Positions 39,019-47,031 of a stretch of 64,000 nt of DNA are shown here, piece after piece. The position numbers were made by a program, and so were the translations under genes. The stretch is taken from positions 3,869,001-3,933,000 of the forward strand of contig NZ_CP010951.1 in the NCBI RefSeq assembly GCF_001580455.1, written 5' to 3'. The stretch is from Ramlibacter tataouinensis (GTDB lineage: Bacteria; Pseudomonadota; Gammaproteobacteria; Burkholderiales; Burkholderiaceae_C). Within the stretch, counting starts at the first letter, position 1, and each line of letters begins with the position of its first letter. The notes under the pieces are model-generated. The model saw only the letters and a list, made by a program, of their open reading frames with translations, ran no database searches and was not told where the DNA came from.

Positions 39019-41028
39019 TCAGAAGCTGTAGTAGTAGCGCCAGTCGAACACCATCCGCAGGCCGAGGGACCACACGGTGTGCAAGTCCGGTGTCGCGGCG
39101 CCCACGGGAAAGACGGTTGACGCCTTTCGCGGCACATCGGCTCCGGCGAACAGCTGGAACACGACCGACGAACTCTGGTTGGACGAGAAGGATCGATACG
39201 GCCGGTACTCGAAGATCGGGAGGTCGTAGGAGATCGACTGGAAATTGACGACACGCGCCTGCGACGAAGGATCGGTGCGTGGCACAATGAGCTGGTCCTT
39301 GTCGTCCAGCCCATAAAGCGTGACGCCCAGTTCGCGCCCGAGCACGAACTGGAAGCGGCCGATCCCCGTGGCCCACCCGCTTTGCCATGGAATCAATCCG
39401 CCGTTGCCGGCCGTGACCGCCATCTTCCCGTAGGTCTGCTTGTCGAAGAAGTACATCGGGGACAACAGCAGCAGGTCACCCGGGACCAGATAGAAGGGCA
39501 TGCGAAACCGCAGGGACAAGCCCATGCGGGCCGGGGTGGCCGCGCTGAGGTTGCCGCCGGCCGACCCGGGGAAGTTCTCCCTGAAGCGGTTGGTGGAAGG
39601 CCCGTCGGCGCGCACGCCGAGGGATGCGTACACCAGGCCGTCACCCGCCTCGCTGATCACGCCGTCGAGCCCGAAGCCGGTACGAAAGGACAGGTCCACC
39701 CCGCCGATCGCGCCGCGGCTCGATTGCAGGTTCGAAAAACCGCCGTCGACAACGCGACCGTCGATCCCTCCGGCCAAACCCACGAACGGCCCCACTTCGC
39801 TGCGAAAACGCGGCATGGCGCCGAAGCCCGGGCCCAAGCCCGGCACCGGGGTGTCCGTGAGCGTCGCCGCGAAGAACTGCCGCTGGTTCTGTTGCACCCG
39901 GAGGCCCGGATCACGCTCCGGCAGCTTGTTGTTGCGGCACACATCGAATCCATCAGGTGCGATAGGCGCCGCCGGCGTGTGGCCGAAGGCAGCGCCGCCC
40001 TGCCGGTTGGAAGCGACATCCAGCACCTGTTCGAGGCTGGTTCGTACCGTCTTGGCCGCGAACTGGGCATCTTCCTCGCGCATGTAAGCATCGCCCATCA
40101 GCACGACGGACCGGCTACCACCAGCCCAGGTGAACACCTCCAGGCCGTTTTGGTTGTAGTAGTCGTGCGTTCCCTGCCGCTGTGATCGATCGCCCCACGT
40201 ACCGGAAATGTGGCCGGCGGCGAAAGCATCCTGCAGGAAGTGCAGCGCGAATGCCTCGTCGGCCAGCATGGCACGGGCCAGCGCAGCCCGCTCGGTGCCC
40301 GAGAGTTGCGGCTCCGCGGCCAGGCGGCTGGCCTTCTGCAGGGCACTGAGATGGAAATACGTGTAGATGCCGATCGCGCTGACTTCCGAGCCCACGCGCA
40401 GCGTCAGGGCGGCGTAGTCGCCGATGGCCGTGTCGGTGTCCGGCCGCGCGAGCAGGAAATGGGCGTGGTTCGATCCTGCGCGCGTCACGTACTCCGGGTC
40501 GGCGCGCTGCAGGCGGATGTCGGCGGTGCGCAGCGCGTTGACGCGTTGCGCGCGCGCTGCCTGGCTGGCGATGCGGCGCTGGGCGTCGCTCACGACGTCA
40601 GCGGCTTTTTCCATGGCCTCCGGGCTGGGCGTCACGGGGATGCGCGCCAGGTCTTCCTTCAGCTGCGCGGCGACGTCCGCTACCTGCAGGATCCAGGGCG
40701 CGCTTCGCGCCGTCTCGAACATGTCGCGGCTGGAGCATGAATGATCGCCCGCGATGGCGCTCAAGGCGGCCCAGTCGATGCACGAGGGCGCGGTGCCCTG
40801 TTCGCCGTCGGCACCGGTAGCGCACAGCCGTTGCTCGTCACCCGCGCGCGCCAGCTGCCACAGCCGGTCGAAGACGGCCCGGCGGTCGTCGTCCAGCCGC
40901 TGCACGGCGAGCAGTGCCAGATACCTGTGCTCGGGATAGACCCAACTCTGCACGGCGAAAGGCATCGCGCCAAGGACCAGCACGGCGAGCAGGCGCGGCA
41001 GCAGCTTCGCGACGAGCATCGGTCTCAT
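39019..41028 (-). CDS. S1/P1-nuclease or phospholipase-C-like zinc domain fused to a putative outer-membrane barrel
   Basis: The 669-residue protein has a signal peptide likely cleaved just before Trp29. W29 then H34 mirrors the Trp1/His6 zinc ligands of nuclease P1. H263-x3-D267-x5-H273 (HFLQDAFAAGH) and H288 (GTHDYYNQ) match the remaining ligand pattern of the S1/P1-phospholipase C superfamily; D95 may be another ligand. Residues about 380-669 look like beta-strands ending in a terminal Phe (RYYYSF), an outer-membrane barrel signature. The fusion suggests a surface or periplasmic phosphodiesterase anchored by its own barrel, which I have not seen described. Operator copy 8 lies 81 bases upstream. 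Confidence 0.65.
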   Translation of the reverse strand: MRPMLVAKLLPRLLAVLVLGAMPFAVQSWVYPEHRYLALLAVQRLDDDRRAVFDRLWQLARAGDEQRLCATGADGEQGTAPSCIDWAALSAIAGDHSCSSRDMFETARSAPWILQVADVAAQLKEDLARIPVTPSPEAMEKAADVVSDAQRRIASQAARAQRVNALRTADIRLQRADPEYVTRAGSNHAHFLLARPDTDTAIGDYAALTLRVGSEVSAIGIYTYFHLSALQKASRLAAEPQLSGTERAALARAMLADEAFALHFLQDAFAAGHISGTWGDRSQRQGTHDYYNQNGLEVFTWAGGSRSVVLMGDAYMREEDAQFAAKTVRTSLEQVLDVASNRQGGAAFGHTPAAPIAPDGFDVCRNNKLPERDPGLRVQQNQRQFFAATLTDTPVPGLGPGFGAMPRFRSEVGPFVGLAGGIDGRVVDGGFSNLQSSRGAIGGVDLSFRTGFGLDGVISEAGDGLVYASLGVRADGPSTNRFRENFPGSAGGNLSAATPARMGLSLRFRMPFYLVPGDLLLLSPMYFFDKQTYGKMAVTAGNGGLIPWQSGWATGIGRFQFVLGRELGVTLYGLDDKDQLIVPRTDPSSQARVVNFQSISYDLPIFEYRPYRSFSSNQSSSVVFQLFAGADVPRKASTVFPVGAATPDLHTVWSLGLRMVFDWRYYYSF

Positions 41029-41109
41029 GGCTCAGGTCCTGTGCATGGGAACGGCGTGCGCAGATCAAACCACAAGCTGCGCACTTTTACGTCATCGATG
41101 TACCGCGTG

Positions 41110-41125
41110 TTGGACCAAGGTCCAA
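41110..41125. promoter_or_regulatory. Palindromic operator, copy 8 (perfect)
   Basis: TTGGAC, CAAG, GTCCAA: a perfect 16-base site. It lies in the divergent gap, 81 bases from the P1-like barrel gene start and 56 from the SYLF gene start. Confidence 0.7.
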
Positions 41126-41181
41126 TACCGGGCGCGGCCAGGCTCAACTACGGTCAATGTCATTCATAAGGAGAGTTCAGC

Positions 41182-41760
41182 ATGAGCCAGATCAATCGGC
41201 GTACTGCGGTGGCTGCTTCGTTGGCGGCATGTGGCTGGGCGTGGGTCCAGCCGGCATGGGCCGACGAATACGACGACACCATTGCCCTGTTCAAGAAGGC
41301 CGACGAGACAGGCAAGTTCTTCGGCAATGCCTACGGTTATGCGGTCTTTCCGAAGATCCTGAAGGGTGCGATCGGGATCGGCGGCGCTCGCGGCGAGGGC
41401 CGCGTCTATGAGAAGGGGAAGGTCATCGGTGACTCGACCATGACCCAGCTCTCGATCGGGTTCGCGCTGGGCGGTGAAGGCTTCGCCGAGATGATCTTCT
41501 TCGAGAACAAGGCCGCGCTGGACAAGTTCACATCCGGCAATTTCGAGTTCAGTGCCGAAGCGTCGGCCGTGGCCATCACGGCCGGCGCGGGCGCCAAGGC
41601 GGGCACCCAGGGCGCCGGCGCCGGAGCCAGCGTCACCAAGGAGAAGGCCGCAGCCACGGCCGCCTACAACAACGGCATGGCGATCTTCACCATCATCCGT
41701 GGCGGCCTGATGTACGACATCTCGCTGCAGGGACAGAAGTACTCGTACAAGAAGCGCTGA
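41182..41760 (+). CDS. SYLF-domain periplasmic protein (YSC84-like)
   Basis: The 192-residue protein has a signal peptide (ending PAWADEYDD) and a SYLF domain: AYGYAVFPKILKGAIGIGGARGEGRVY, LSIGFALGGEGFAEMIFFENKAALDKFTSGNFEFSAEASAVAITAGAGA and a terminal FTIIRGGLMYDISLQGQKYSY. It is a paralogue of the lipoprotein at 14366 but lacks the lipobox. A lipid-binding envelope role is inferred from the family. ATG 41182 follows AAGGAGAG. It is divergent from the P1-like barrel gene and shares operator copy 8. Confidence 0.88.
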   Translation: MSQINRRTAVAASLAACGWAWVQPAWADEYDDTIALFKKADETGKFFGNAYGYAVFPKILKGAIGIGGARGEGRVYEKGKVIGDSTMTQLSIGFALGGEGFAEMIFFENKAALDKFTSGNFEFSAEASAVAITAGAGAKAGTQGAGAGASVTKEKAAATAAYNNGMAIFTIIRGGLMYDISLQGQKYSYKKR

Positions 41761-42105
41761 TCACCTGCGCCTGGCGCGCCGCCGCGAGACGATCAGCGCC
41801 AGCAGCATTCCGAGGATCAGCCCGGCTCCGCCCATCGCCAGCGCTTCGCCGCCGATGGCGAAGGTCGCGGGCGGGGGCACAGGCTGCGGCGCTGACAGCG
41901 CCTGCCAGTCCTGCGCGCTGAACTGCGTCATGCGCGCCGCTTCCGGCAATCCGTAGACGCAGAGCTCACCGCCGGGCAGCTTGCAAAAGTGCTCGGCCGG
42001 GCACTGCGTGAGGATCTCCTGGACGGCGCCTTCACCACACTTGGCGCCGGCACTGCGCAGCACCTGCAGCGTGACCTCGGGGTGCTTGGTCAGCTGTTCT
42101 GGCAT
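41761..42105 (-). CDS. Small Cys-containing protein with C-terminal membrane anchor
   Basis: The 114-residue protein has four Cys in the first half (C23, C35, C41, C49; GGELCVYGL), a Pro-rich spacer, then GGEALAMGGAGLILGMLLALIVS followed by a basic tail RRRARRR. The Gly-rich start, hydrophobic helix and Arg tail resemble a C-terminal sorting or anchor signal (GlyGly-CTERM style), but there is no N-terminal signal peptide, so it may simply be a tail-anchored protein. No function is recognised. It converges on the SYLF gene without a gap. Confidence 0.6.
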   Translation of the reverse strand: MPEQLTKHPEVTLQVLRSAGAKCGEGAVQEILTQCPAEHFCKLPGGELCVYGLPEAARMTQFSAQDWQALSAPQPVPPPATFAIGGEALAMGGAGLILGMLLALIVSRRRARRR

Positions 42106-42133
42106 CGGCTTGCGGGACGGCTGGAGGAGGCGT

Positions 42134-43294
42134 TCAGCCCGGAATCCGGTCGTTCGCCTTCGGTGTGGTTTCGTTCCGCTTGCCGGTCCAAGATGGGCGG
42201 CGCACGCTGCGCAGCATGAGCCTGAGCGCGTGGCGGTTCAGGGGCTTTTCGATGAACTTGTGGAAAGGCCAGGCCGCAACCAGCGGGAACGTGGCCAGCA
42301 GCACCGCAGCCCCCCACGCATTCTGCTTGAGGCCGTCAGGCGCCAGTTTCCATGCGACGGAAAAGAGCAGGCCGTGAATCAGGTACAGCGAATAGGAGGC
42401 GTCGCCCAACTTTTTGAAGCCGGACAGCAGGTGCCCCAGGTGGCGCAGCGCCGGCTCGACAAGCAGGGCGCCTAACACCAGGAGGACCGCGCCGGCGCCC
42501 CAGCCTGCCAGGCGGGAATAACCCAGTTCCTGCGAGATGCCATCTTTGAAGAAGTGGAGTGACGCAACGGAGAGCGCGACACCGGCAATCGGGAGGGCTG
42601 GGATGCCCTGAATCCGGGCCAGAACGCGCGGTTGGCAGAACACATGGGCGATAACCACGCCGGCGCAAAACTCCAGCGTGATCGGCGCCAGCAATTGGAG
42701 CCACGAATTCAGAAGTGACACGCCGCTCGCGGAAACAGCCGTACCCAAGCCCAGGATGATCAGCGCTGCGAGGAGGCTTTGATGGCGTTTAGCCAACAGA
42801 AGGCTGAGCGCGAGAACGGAATAGAAGGTCATCTCGAAATGGAGAGTCCAACCTTGGGCAATCAGGGGGCGGATATAGCCCGACTCATCGAATACCGGGA
42901 CGAAGAACAAGGACTTCAGCCAGATCGCCGGCGTGGTCGTGAATGTTGCGAAGGCCGACGGAACGGCCACGGTAGCGACGAACAGTACCGTGCTGATCAG
43001 CCAATAGATCGGAAGAATGCGCGCGAGCCGCCGCAGGAAGAAGTCCAGAGCTTGGGTGTCCTTGCCGACCGTCGCGGCATGCATCACGAATCCGCTGATC
43101 ACGAAGAAGACATCCACGCCTGCCGCGCCGGACTCCAGCACGTAGGGAGGAGCCTCGGCGCGCGCGGCGAGGTACTGCGGCACATGATGCAGGACGACGG
43201 CAAAGGCGGCGAGGCCCCTCAAGATCTGAATCGCAACCCAGCTATCCGTCTGAGGCGAACCGGCATGGATCGACTGGGGCATCAGATGTTTCAT
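42134..43294 (-). CDS. Acyltransferase 3 family membrane protein
   Basis: The 386-residue protein has about ten transmembrane helices and the family motifs ILRGLAAFAVVLHHVPQ (R-x10-H) and GAAGVDVFFVISGFVM, plus FFLRRLARILPIYW. Such proteins O-acetylate or otherwise acylate surface polysaccharides and lipids using cytoplasmic acyl-CoA. It stands alone between other loci, so its target could be the exopolysaccharide made by the 2-13 kb operon or another glycan, which is inference. The start at 43292-43294 gives the conserved N-terminus. Confidence 0.88.
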   Translation of the reverse strand: MKHLMPQSIHAGSPQTDSWVAIQILRGLAAFAVVLHHVPQYLAARAEAPPYVLESGAAGVDVFFVISGFVMHAATVGKDTQALDFFLRRLARILPIYWLISTVLFVATVAVPSAFATFTTTPAIWLKSLFFVPVFDESGYIRPLIAQGWTLHFEMTFYSVLALSLLLAKRHQSLLAALIILGLGTAVSASGVSLLNSWLQLLAPITLEFCAGVVIAHVFCQPRVLARIQGIPALPIAGVALSVASLHFFKDGISQELGYSRLAGWGAGAVLLVLGALLVEPALRHLGHLLSGFKKLGDASYSLYLIHGLLFSVAWKLAPDGLKQNAWGAAVLLATFPLVAAWPFHKFIEKPLNRHALRLMLRSVRRPSWTGKRNETTPKANDRIPG

Positions 43295-43558
43295 GTTCCC
43301 TTTTGCACCGTGGCGGACGAGCCGCTGACGTGAACCTAGCGTAGCGCATTTGCAGCTCAGCCTGGCCGACATTCGAAGAGGCAGGGGTGCTCGTGCGGCT
43401 TCGTTTCATACCGTGTTCGCCTTGCTGGCGGTGTTCCGCCTTGTTGCCTTGCTGAGCTTGCGGCGCTGCGGACCAGCAGGACAGCCCACGCCCACGACAA
43501 AGCGAACATACTCATCGCCGCGCACCTCGTTCGTCCCCGAATCCGACATAGCTCTCAA

Positions 43559-45133
43559 ATGGGAATCCGCTTCCGTCATCGGTTGCTGCACGCCTTCATG
43601 GGCCTCGCCATGGCGAGCGTCACGCCGTTCGCGGGAGCGGCCGATCCCATCGTGGTCGGATCCAAGCGATTCACCGAAAGCTATGTGCTTGGCGAGCTGA
43701 CGCGGCAGGTGCTGGCCGACGCGGGCATCACGGCAAGGCACCGCCAGGGGCTGGGCAACACGGCGGTCATGGAGCAGGCGCTTTCCAACGGCAGCATCCA
43801 GCTCTATCCCGAGTACACCGGCACCATCGTGCGCGAGCTGCTGAAGAGGACGGACGCTCCGGCTGCGCCTTCGCTCGAGCAGATCAACGAGTGGCTGGCA
43901 CCGCGCGGGCTGAAGGCCGCGGTGCCGCTGGGCTTCAATAACAGCTACGCCCTGGCGATGCGCGAGGACGACGCGAAGCGCCTGGGCATCGAATCGATCT
44001 CGGACCTGGCGCGCACCCAGGCGCGCTTGCGCATGGGTCTGTCGCACGAGTTCCTGGTGCGCGCGGACGGCTGGCCGGCGCTGCAGCGCGCCTATGCCTT
44101 GCCGTTTGCGCCGGGCAGCGGCCTGGATCATGGCCTGGCGTACCAGGCGCTGGCGCGCAAGCAGGTTGACGTGGTCGATGCCTACACGACCGATGCGCAG
44201 ATCGCGCGGCTGCGGCTGCGTGTGCTGCGCGACGACCGCAACTTCTTTCCGCGCTACGACGCGGTGCTGCTGATGCGCGCCTCGGTCGACGAGCGTCCTC
44301 TGGCGGCCGCGCTGGCCGGCCGGATCAACGATGAGGCCATGCGCGCGATGAACGGCGAAGTGGAGATCGACGGACGCTCGTTCGACGCGGTGGCACGCGA
44401 GTTCCTGGTGCGCAGCAAGGCTGCCGCCATGTCCGCGCCGACGGCGTCGGCTGTGACGGCGGTGACGGCGGCAGTGGGCCAGAGCTTCATGCAGCGGCTG
44501 CTGGCGCCGGACCTGCCGCGGCTGCTGCGAGAGCACCTGACGCTGGTGTTCGCGTCGCTCGCCATCGCCATCGCCATCGGCGTGCCGGCTGGCGTGTTGG
44601 CGCACCGCCAACCGCGCCTGGCGCCCGGGCTGATGGCGGTGGTGGGCATGGCGCAGACCGTGCCTTCGCTCGCGCTGCTGGCCTTCCTGATCGCGATCGT
44701 GGGCACCATCGGCTTCGTGCCGGCGCTGCTGGCCTTGTCGGTCTACGCCTTGCTGCCGATCGTGCGTAACACGCATGCGGGCTTGTCCTCGCTGCCCGAA
44801 GGCATGCGTCATGCGGGCCTGGCCCTGGGCATGCGCGACGGCCAGGTGCTGCGCAGCATCGAGTTGCCGCTGGCCGCGCCGACCATCTTCGCCGGCATCA
44901 AGACCGCGGCGGTGTTGAACGTGGGCGTGGCCACGGTGGCCACCTTCATCGGCGCCGGCGGGCTGGGCGAGCGCATCGTGGCGGGGCTGGCGGTGAACGA
45001 CACGGCGTTCATGCTGGCCGGCGCGGTGCCTGCCGCAGTGCTGGCGCTGCTCACGCAATGGGTCTTCGACGCGCTCGAGCACTGGCTGCGGCGCGGCCGC
45101 GCGGGGCGCTCCGGTTCAGGGCCCGAGCCGTGA
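43559..45133 (+). CDS. Fused glycine-betaine/choline-type ABC substrate-binding protein and permease
   Basis: The 524-residue fusion has a signal peptide (ending AGAADPIVVG), an OpuAC/OpuC-type binding domain (about 28-285; VGSKRFTESYVLGEL, NGSIQLYPEYTGT, VVDAYTTDAQIARL) and a C-terminal permease of about six helices (about 310-510), with the EAA-like loop LPEGMRHAGLALGMRDGQVLRSIELPLAAPTIFAGIKTA. Such fusions import osmoprotectant or choline-like compounds with a separate ATPase. No ATPase gene is adjacent in the window: the next gene converges and overlaps by 18 bases. The ATPase is either elsewhere or lost. Confidence 0.88.
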   Translation: MGIRFRHRLLHAFMGLAMASVTPFAGAADPIVVGSKRFTESYVLGELTRQVLADAGITARHRQGLGNTAVMEQALSNGSIQLYPEYTGTIVRELLKRTDAPAAPSLEQINEWLAPRGLKAAVPLGFNNSYALAMREDDAKRLGIESISDLARTQARLRMGLSHEFLVRADGWPALQRAYALPFAPGSGLDHGLAYQALARKQVDVVDAYTTDAQIARLRLRVLRDDRNFFPRYDAVLLMRASVDERPLAAALAGRINDEAMRAMNGEVEIDGRSFDAVAREFLVRSKAAAMSAPTASAVTAVTAAVGQSFMQRLLAPDLPRLLREHLTLVFASLAIAIAIGVPAGVLAHRQPRLAPGLMAVVGMAQTVPSLALLAFLIAIVGTIGFVPALLALSVYALLPIVRNTHAGLSSLPEGMRHAGLALGMRDGQVLRSIELPLAAPTIFAGIKTAAVLNVGVATVATFIGAGGLGERIVAGLAVNDTAFMLAGAVPAAVLALLTQWVFDALEHWLRRGRAGRSGSGPEP

Positions 45134-46732
45134 GCCCTTGGCCCGTCGATGCACCGGTGCCGCGGCGGGGCGCTGGCCGACGTTCTCCACCCACAGGGCA
45201 GCCGCGCCCGCGCTCGCGAGCGCCAGCGCCGCGCTGACGACCATGATCCAGCGGTAACCCGCGACGAAGGCTTCGTGCACGGCGGCCTGCGCCTGTTGCG
45301 CGCCGGGTGAGCCGGCCGGCAGTTCGATCGCCGCGAGGCGGTCGCGCTGCTGCCAGACCGCGGCGGCCACCTCCTCGGGCAGGCCCGCGGTGGCCGCCCG
45401 CAGCCGCGGCTCGAACACCGCCGCCATCAACGCGCCGAAGACGGCGATCGCCAGCACGCCGGCCACGCGCGACAGGGCATTGTTCACCCCGGAGGCGGTG
45501 CCGATCGCATCGGCGTCCACCGAATTCATCACGGTGGTGGTGAGCGGCGCAACGGCGATCGCCATGCCCAGGCCGAGGATGGCGACACCGGGGAGGAAGC
45601 CGGTCCAGTAGCTGGCGGCGGTGCCCGGCAGGGCCAGCAGGGCGAAGCCCGCCGCCGCGATCAGGGGCCCGACGATCAGCGGGCGGCGCGCGCCCTGCCG
45701 GTCCACCAGGCCGCCTGCCCAGCGCGACAGCGCGAACATGATCAGGATGAAGGGCAGCAGCGCGGCACCGGCCGCGGTGGCCGACAGGCCCTGCACCTGG
45801 ATCAGGTTGAGCGGCAGGAAGAACAGGCCGCCGCCGAGGGCCGCATACAACAGCAGCGTCAGCAGGTTGGCGCCGGCGAAATTGCGCCGGCGCAGCAGCT
45901 CGAAAGGCAGCATGGGCACGCGCTGGGCGCGTTCGACCACCACGAACGCGACCAGCGCGGCCACGCCGATCGCCGCGGCGATCACGACCGCAGGCGCGTT
46001 CCAGCCGCGCGAGGGCGCCTCGACGAAGAAGAACACCAGCCCGCCGAGGCCGAGCGTGGCGAGCAGGGCGCCGGGCACGTCGAGCGGCCCGGTGGCCTCG
46101 CCGTGCCGGCTCTCGGGCACGCGCAGCCAGCTGATGGCGAGCACGATGGCTGCCAGCGGCAGGTTGATCGCAAAGGCCCAGGCCCAGGAAAGCCGGTCGA
46201 TCAGGTAGCCGCCGAGCAGCGGCCCGAGCGCGGAGGTGATTCCGCTGAACGCCGCCCAGGTGCCGAAAGCGCGCCCGCGTTCGTCCTCCGGGAAAGCGGC
46301 GCTGATCAGGGCCAGGCTGCCGGGCACCAGCAGCGCACCGCCCACGCCCTGCACCGCGCGCGCGGCAATCAGTTGCTGCACGTTTTGCGACAAGGCGCAG
46401 GCCAGCGAGGCGAGGGCGAAGATGGCCACCCCGATCAGGAACACGCGCCGGCGCCCCAGCCGGTCCCCCAGCGCGCCGCCCACCAGCAGCAATGCCGCGA
46501 GCAGCAGCGCATAGGACTCGACCACCCACTGCGCCTGGTACACCGAAGCGCCCAGCTCGCGCTGGATCGCCGGAAGGGCGACGTTGACGATGGTGCCGTC
46601 GACGAAGGCCAGGCTGGAGCCGAGGATGGAGGCCGCCAGCACCCAGCGCTTTTGCGATGCGCTGCAAGGCGTTTCCTGATCGCCATGCCGGACCGAAGCT
46701 TCGTCGCAGGGAAGACGCGAGGTGGTGGTCAT
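45116..46732 (-). CDS. DHA2-type MFS drug/solute exporter (EmrB/QacA-like)
   Basis: The 538-residue, probably 14-helix protein has the DHA2 signatures SLAFVDGTIVNVALPAIQRELGAS (motif D1), GGALGDRLGRRRVFL (motif A) and RAVQGVGGALLVPGSLALI (motif C region). An additional periplasmic loop and a C-terminal extension follow helix 13 (PAAAPVHRRAKG tail). Members expel drugs, dyes or metabolites by proton antiport. No regulator or membrane-fusion partner is next to it. It overlaps the convergent transporter gene by 18 bases. Confidence 0.88.
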   Translation of the reverse strand: MTTTSRLPCDEASVRHGDQETPCSASQKRWVLAASILGSSLAFVDGTIVNVALPAIQRELGASVYQAQWVVESYALLLAALLLVGGALGDRLGRRRVFLIGVAIFALASLACALSQNVQQLIAARAVQGVGGALLVPGSLALISAAFPEDERGRAFGTWAAFSGITSALGPLLGGYLIDRLSWAWAFAINLPLAAIVLAISWLRVPESRHGEATGPLDVPGALLATLGLGGLVFFFVEAPSRGWNAPAVVIAAAIGVAALVAFVVVERAQRVPMLPFELLRRRNFAGANLLTLLLYAALGGGLFFLPLNLIQVQGLSATAAGAALLPFILIMFALSRWAGGLVDRQGARRPLIVGPLIAAAGFALLALPGTAASYWTGFLPGVAILGLGMAIAVAPLTTTVMNSVDADAIGTASGVNNALSRVAGVLAIAVFGALMAAVFEPRLRAATAGLPEEVAAAVWQQRDRLAAIELPAGSPGAQQAQAAVHEAFVAGYRWIMVVSAALALASAGAAALWVENVGQRPAAAPVHRRAKGSRLGP

Positions 46733-47031
46733 GCCAACGGGAGCCCAGATTCAGCGCGCGGGTTCCTGGCCATCATAGGTGTCAAAAGGCCGGCGTCGCG
46801 GCGCAGGCGCTGCGCGCGAAAAGCCATCCGGCATCCATTTGCAAGCGGCTGAACCGGTAACGACGGGCGCGTCTGCTTACAACTCATCCCTGTTCGGACA
46901 GGAGTTGTGCACGAAATCCGCCTTCGATACCGCTTGAAACGCCGAACTCAGCAACCGCGGGCAGCTCGAGCTCTACCATTGCCAGCTCTTCTGTTCATGG
47001 GCGGCTGCGGCCGTCTCTCGCCCTCCCTCCC

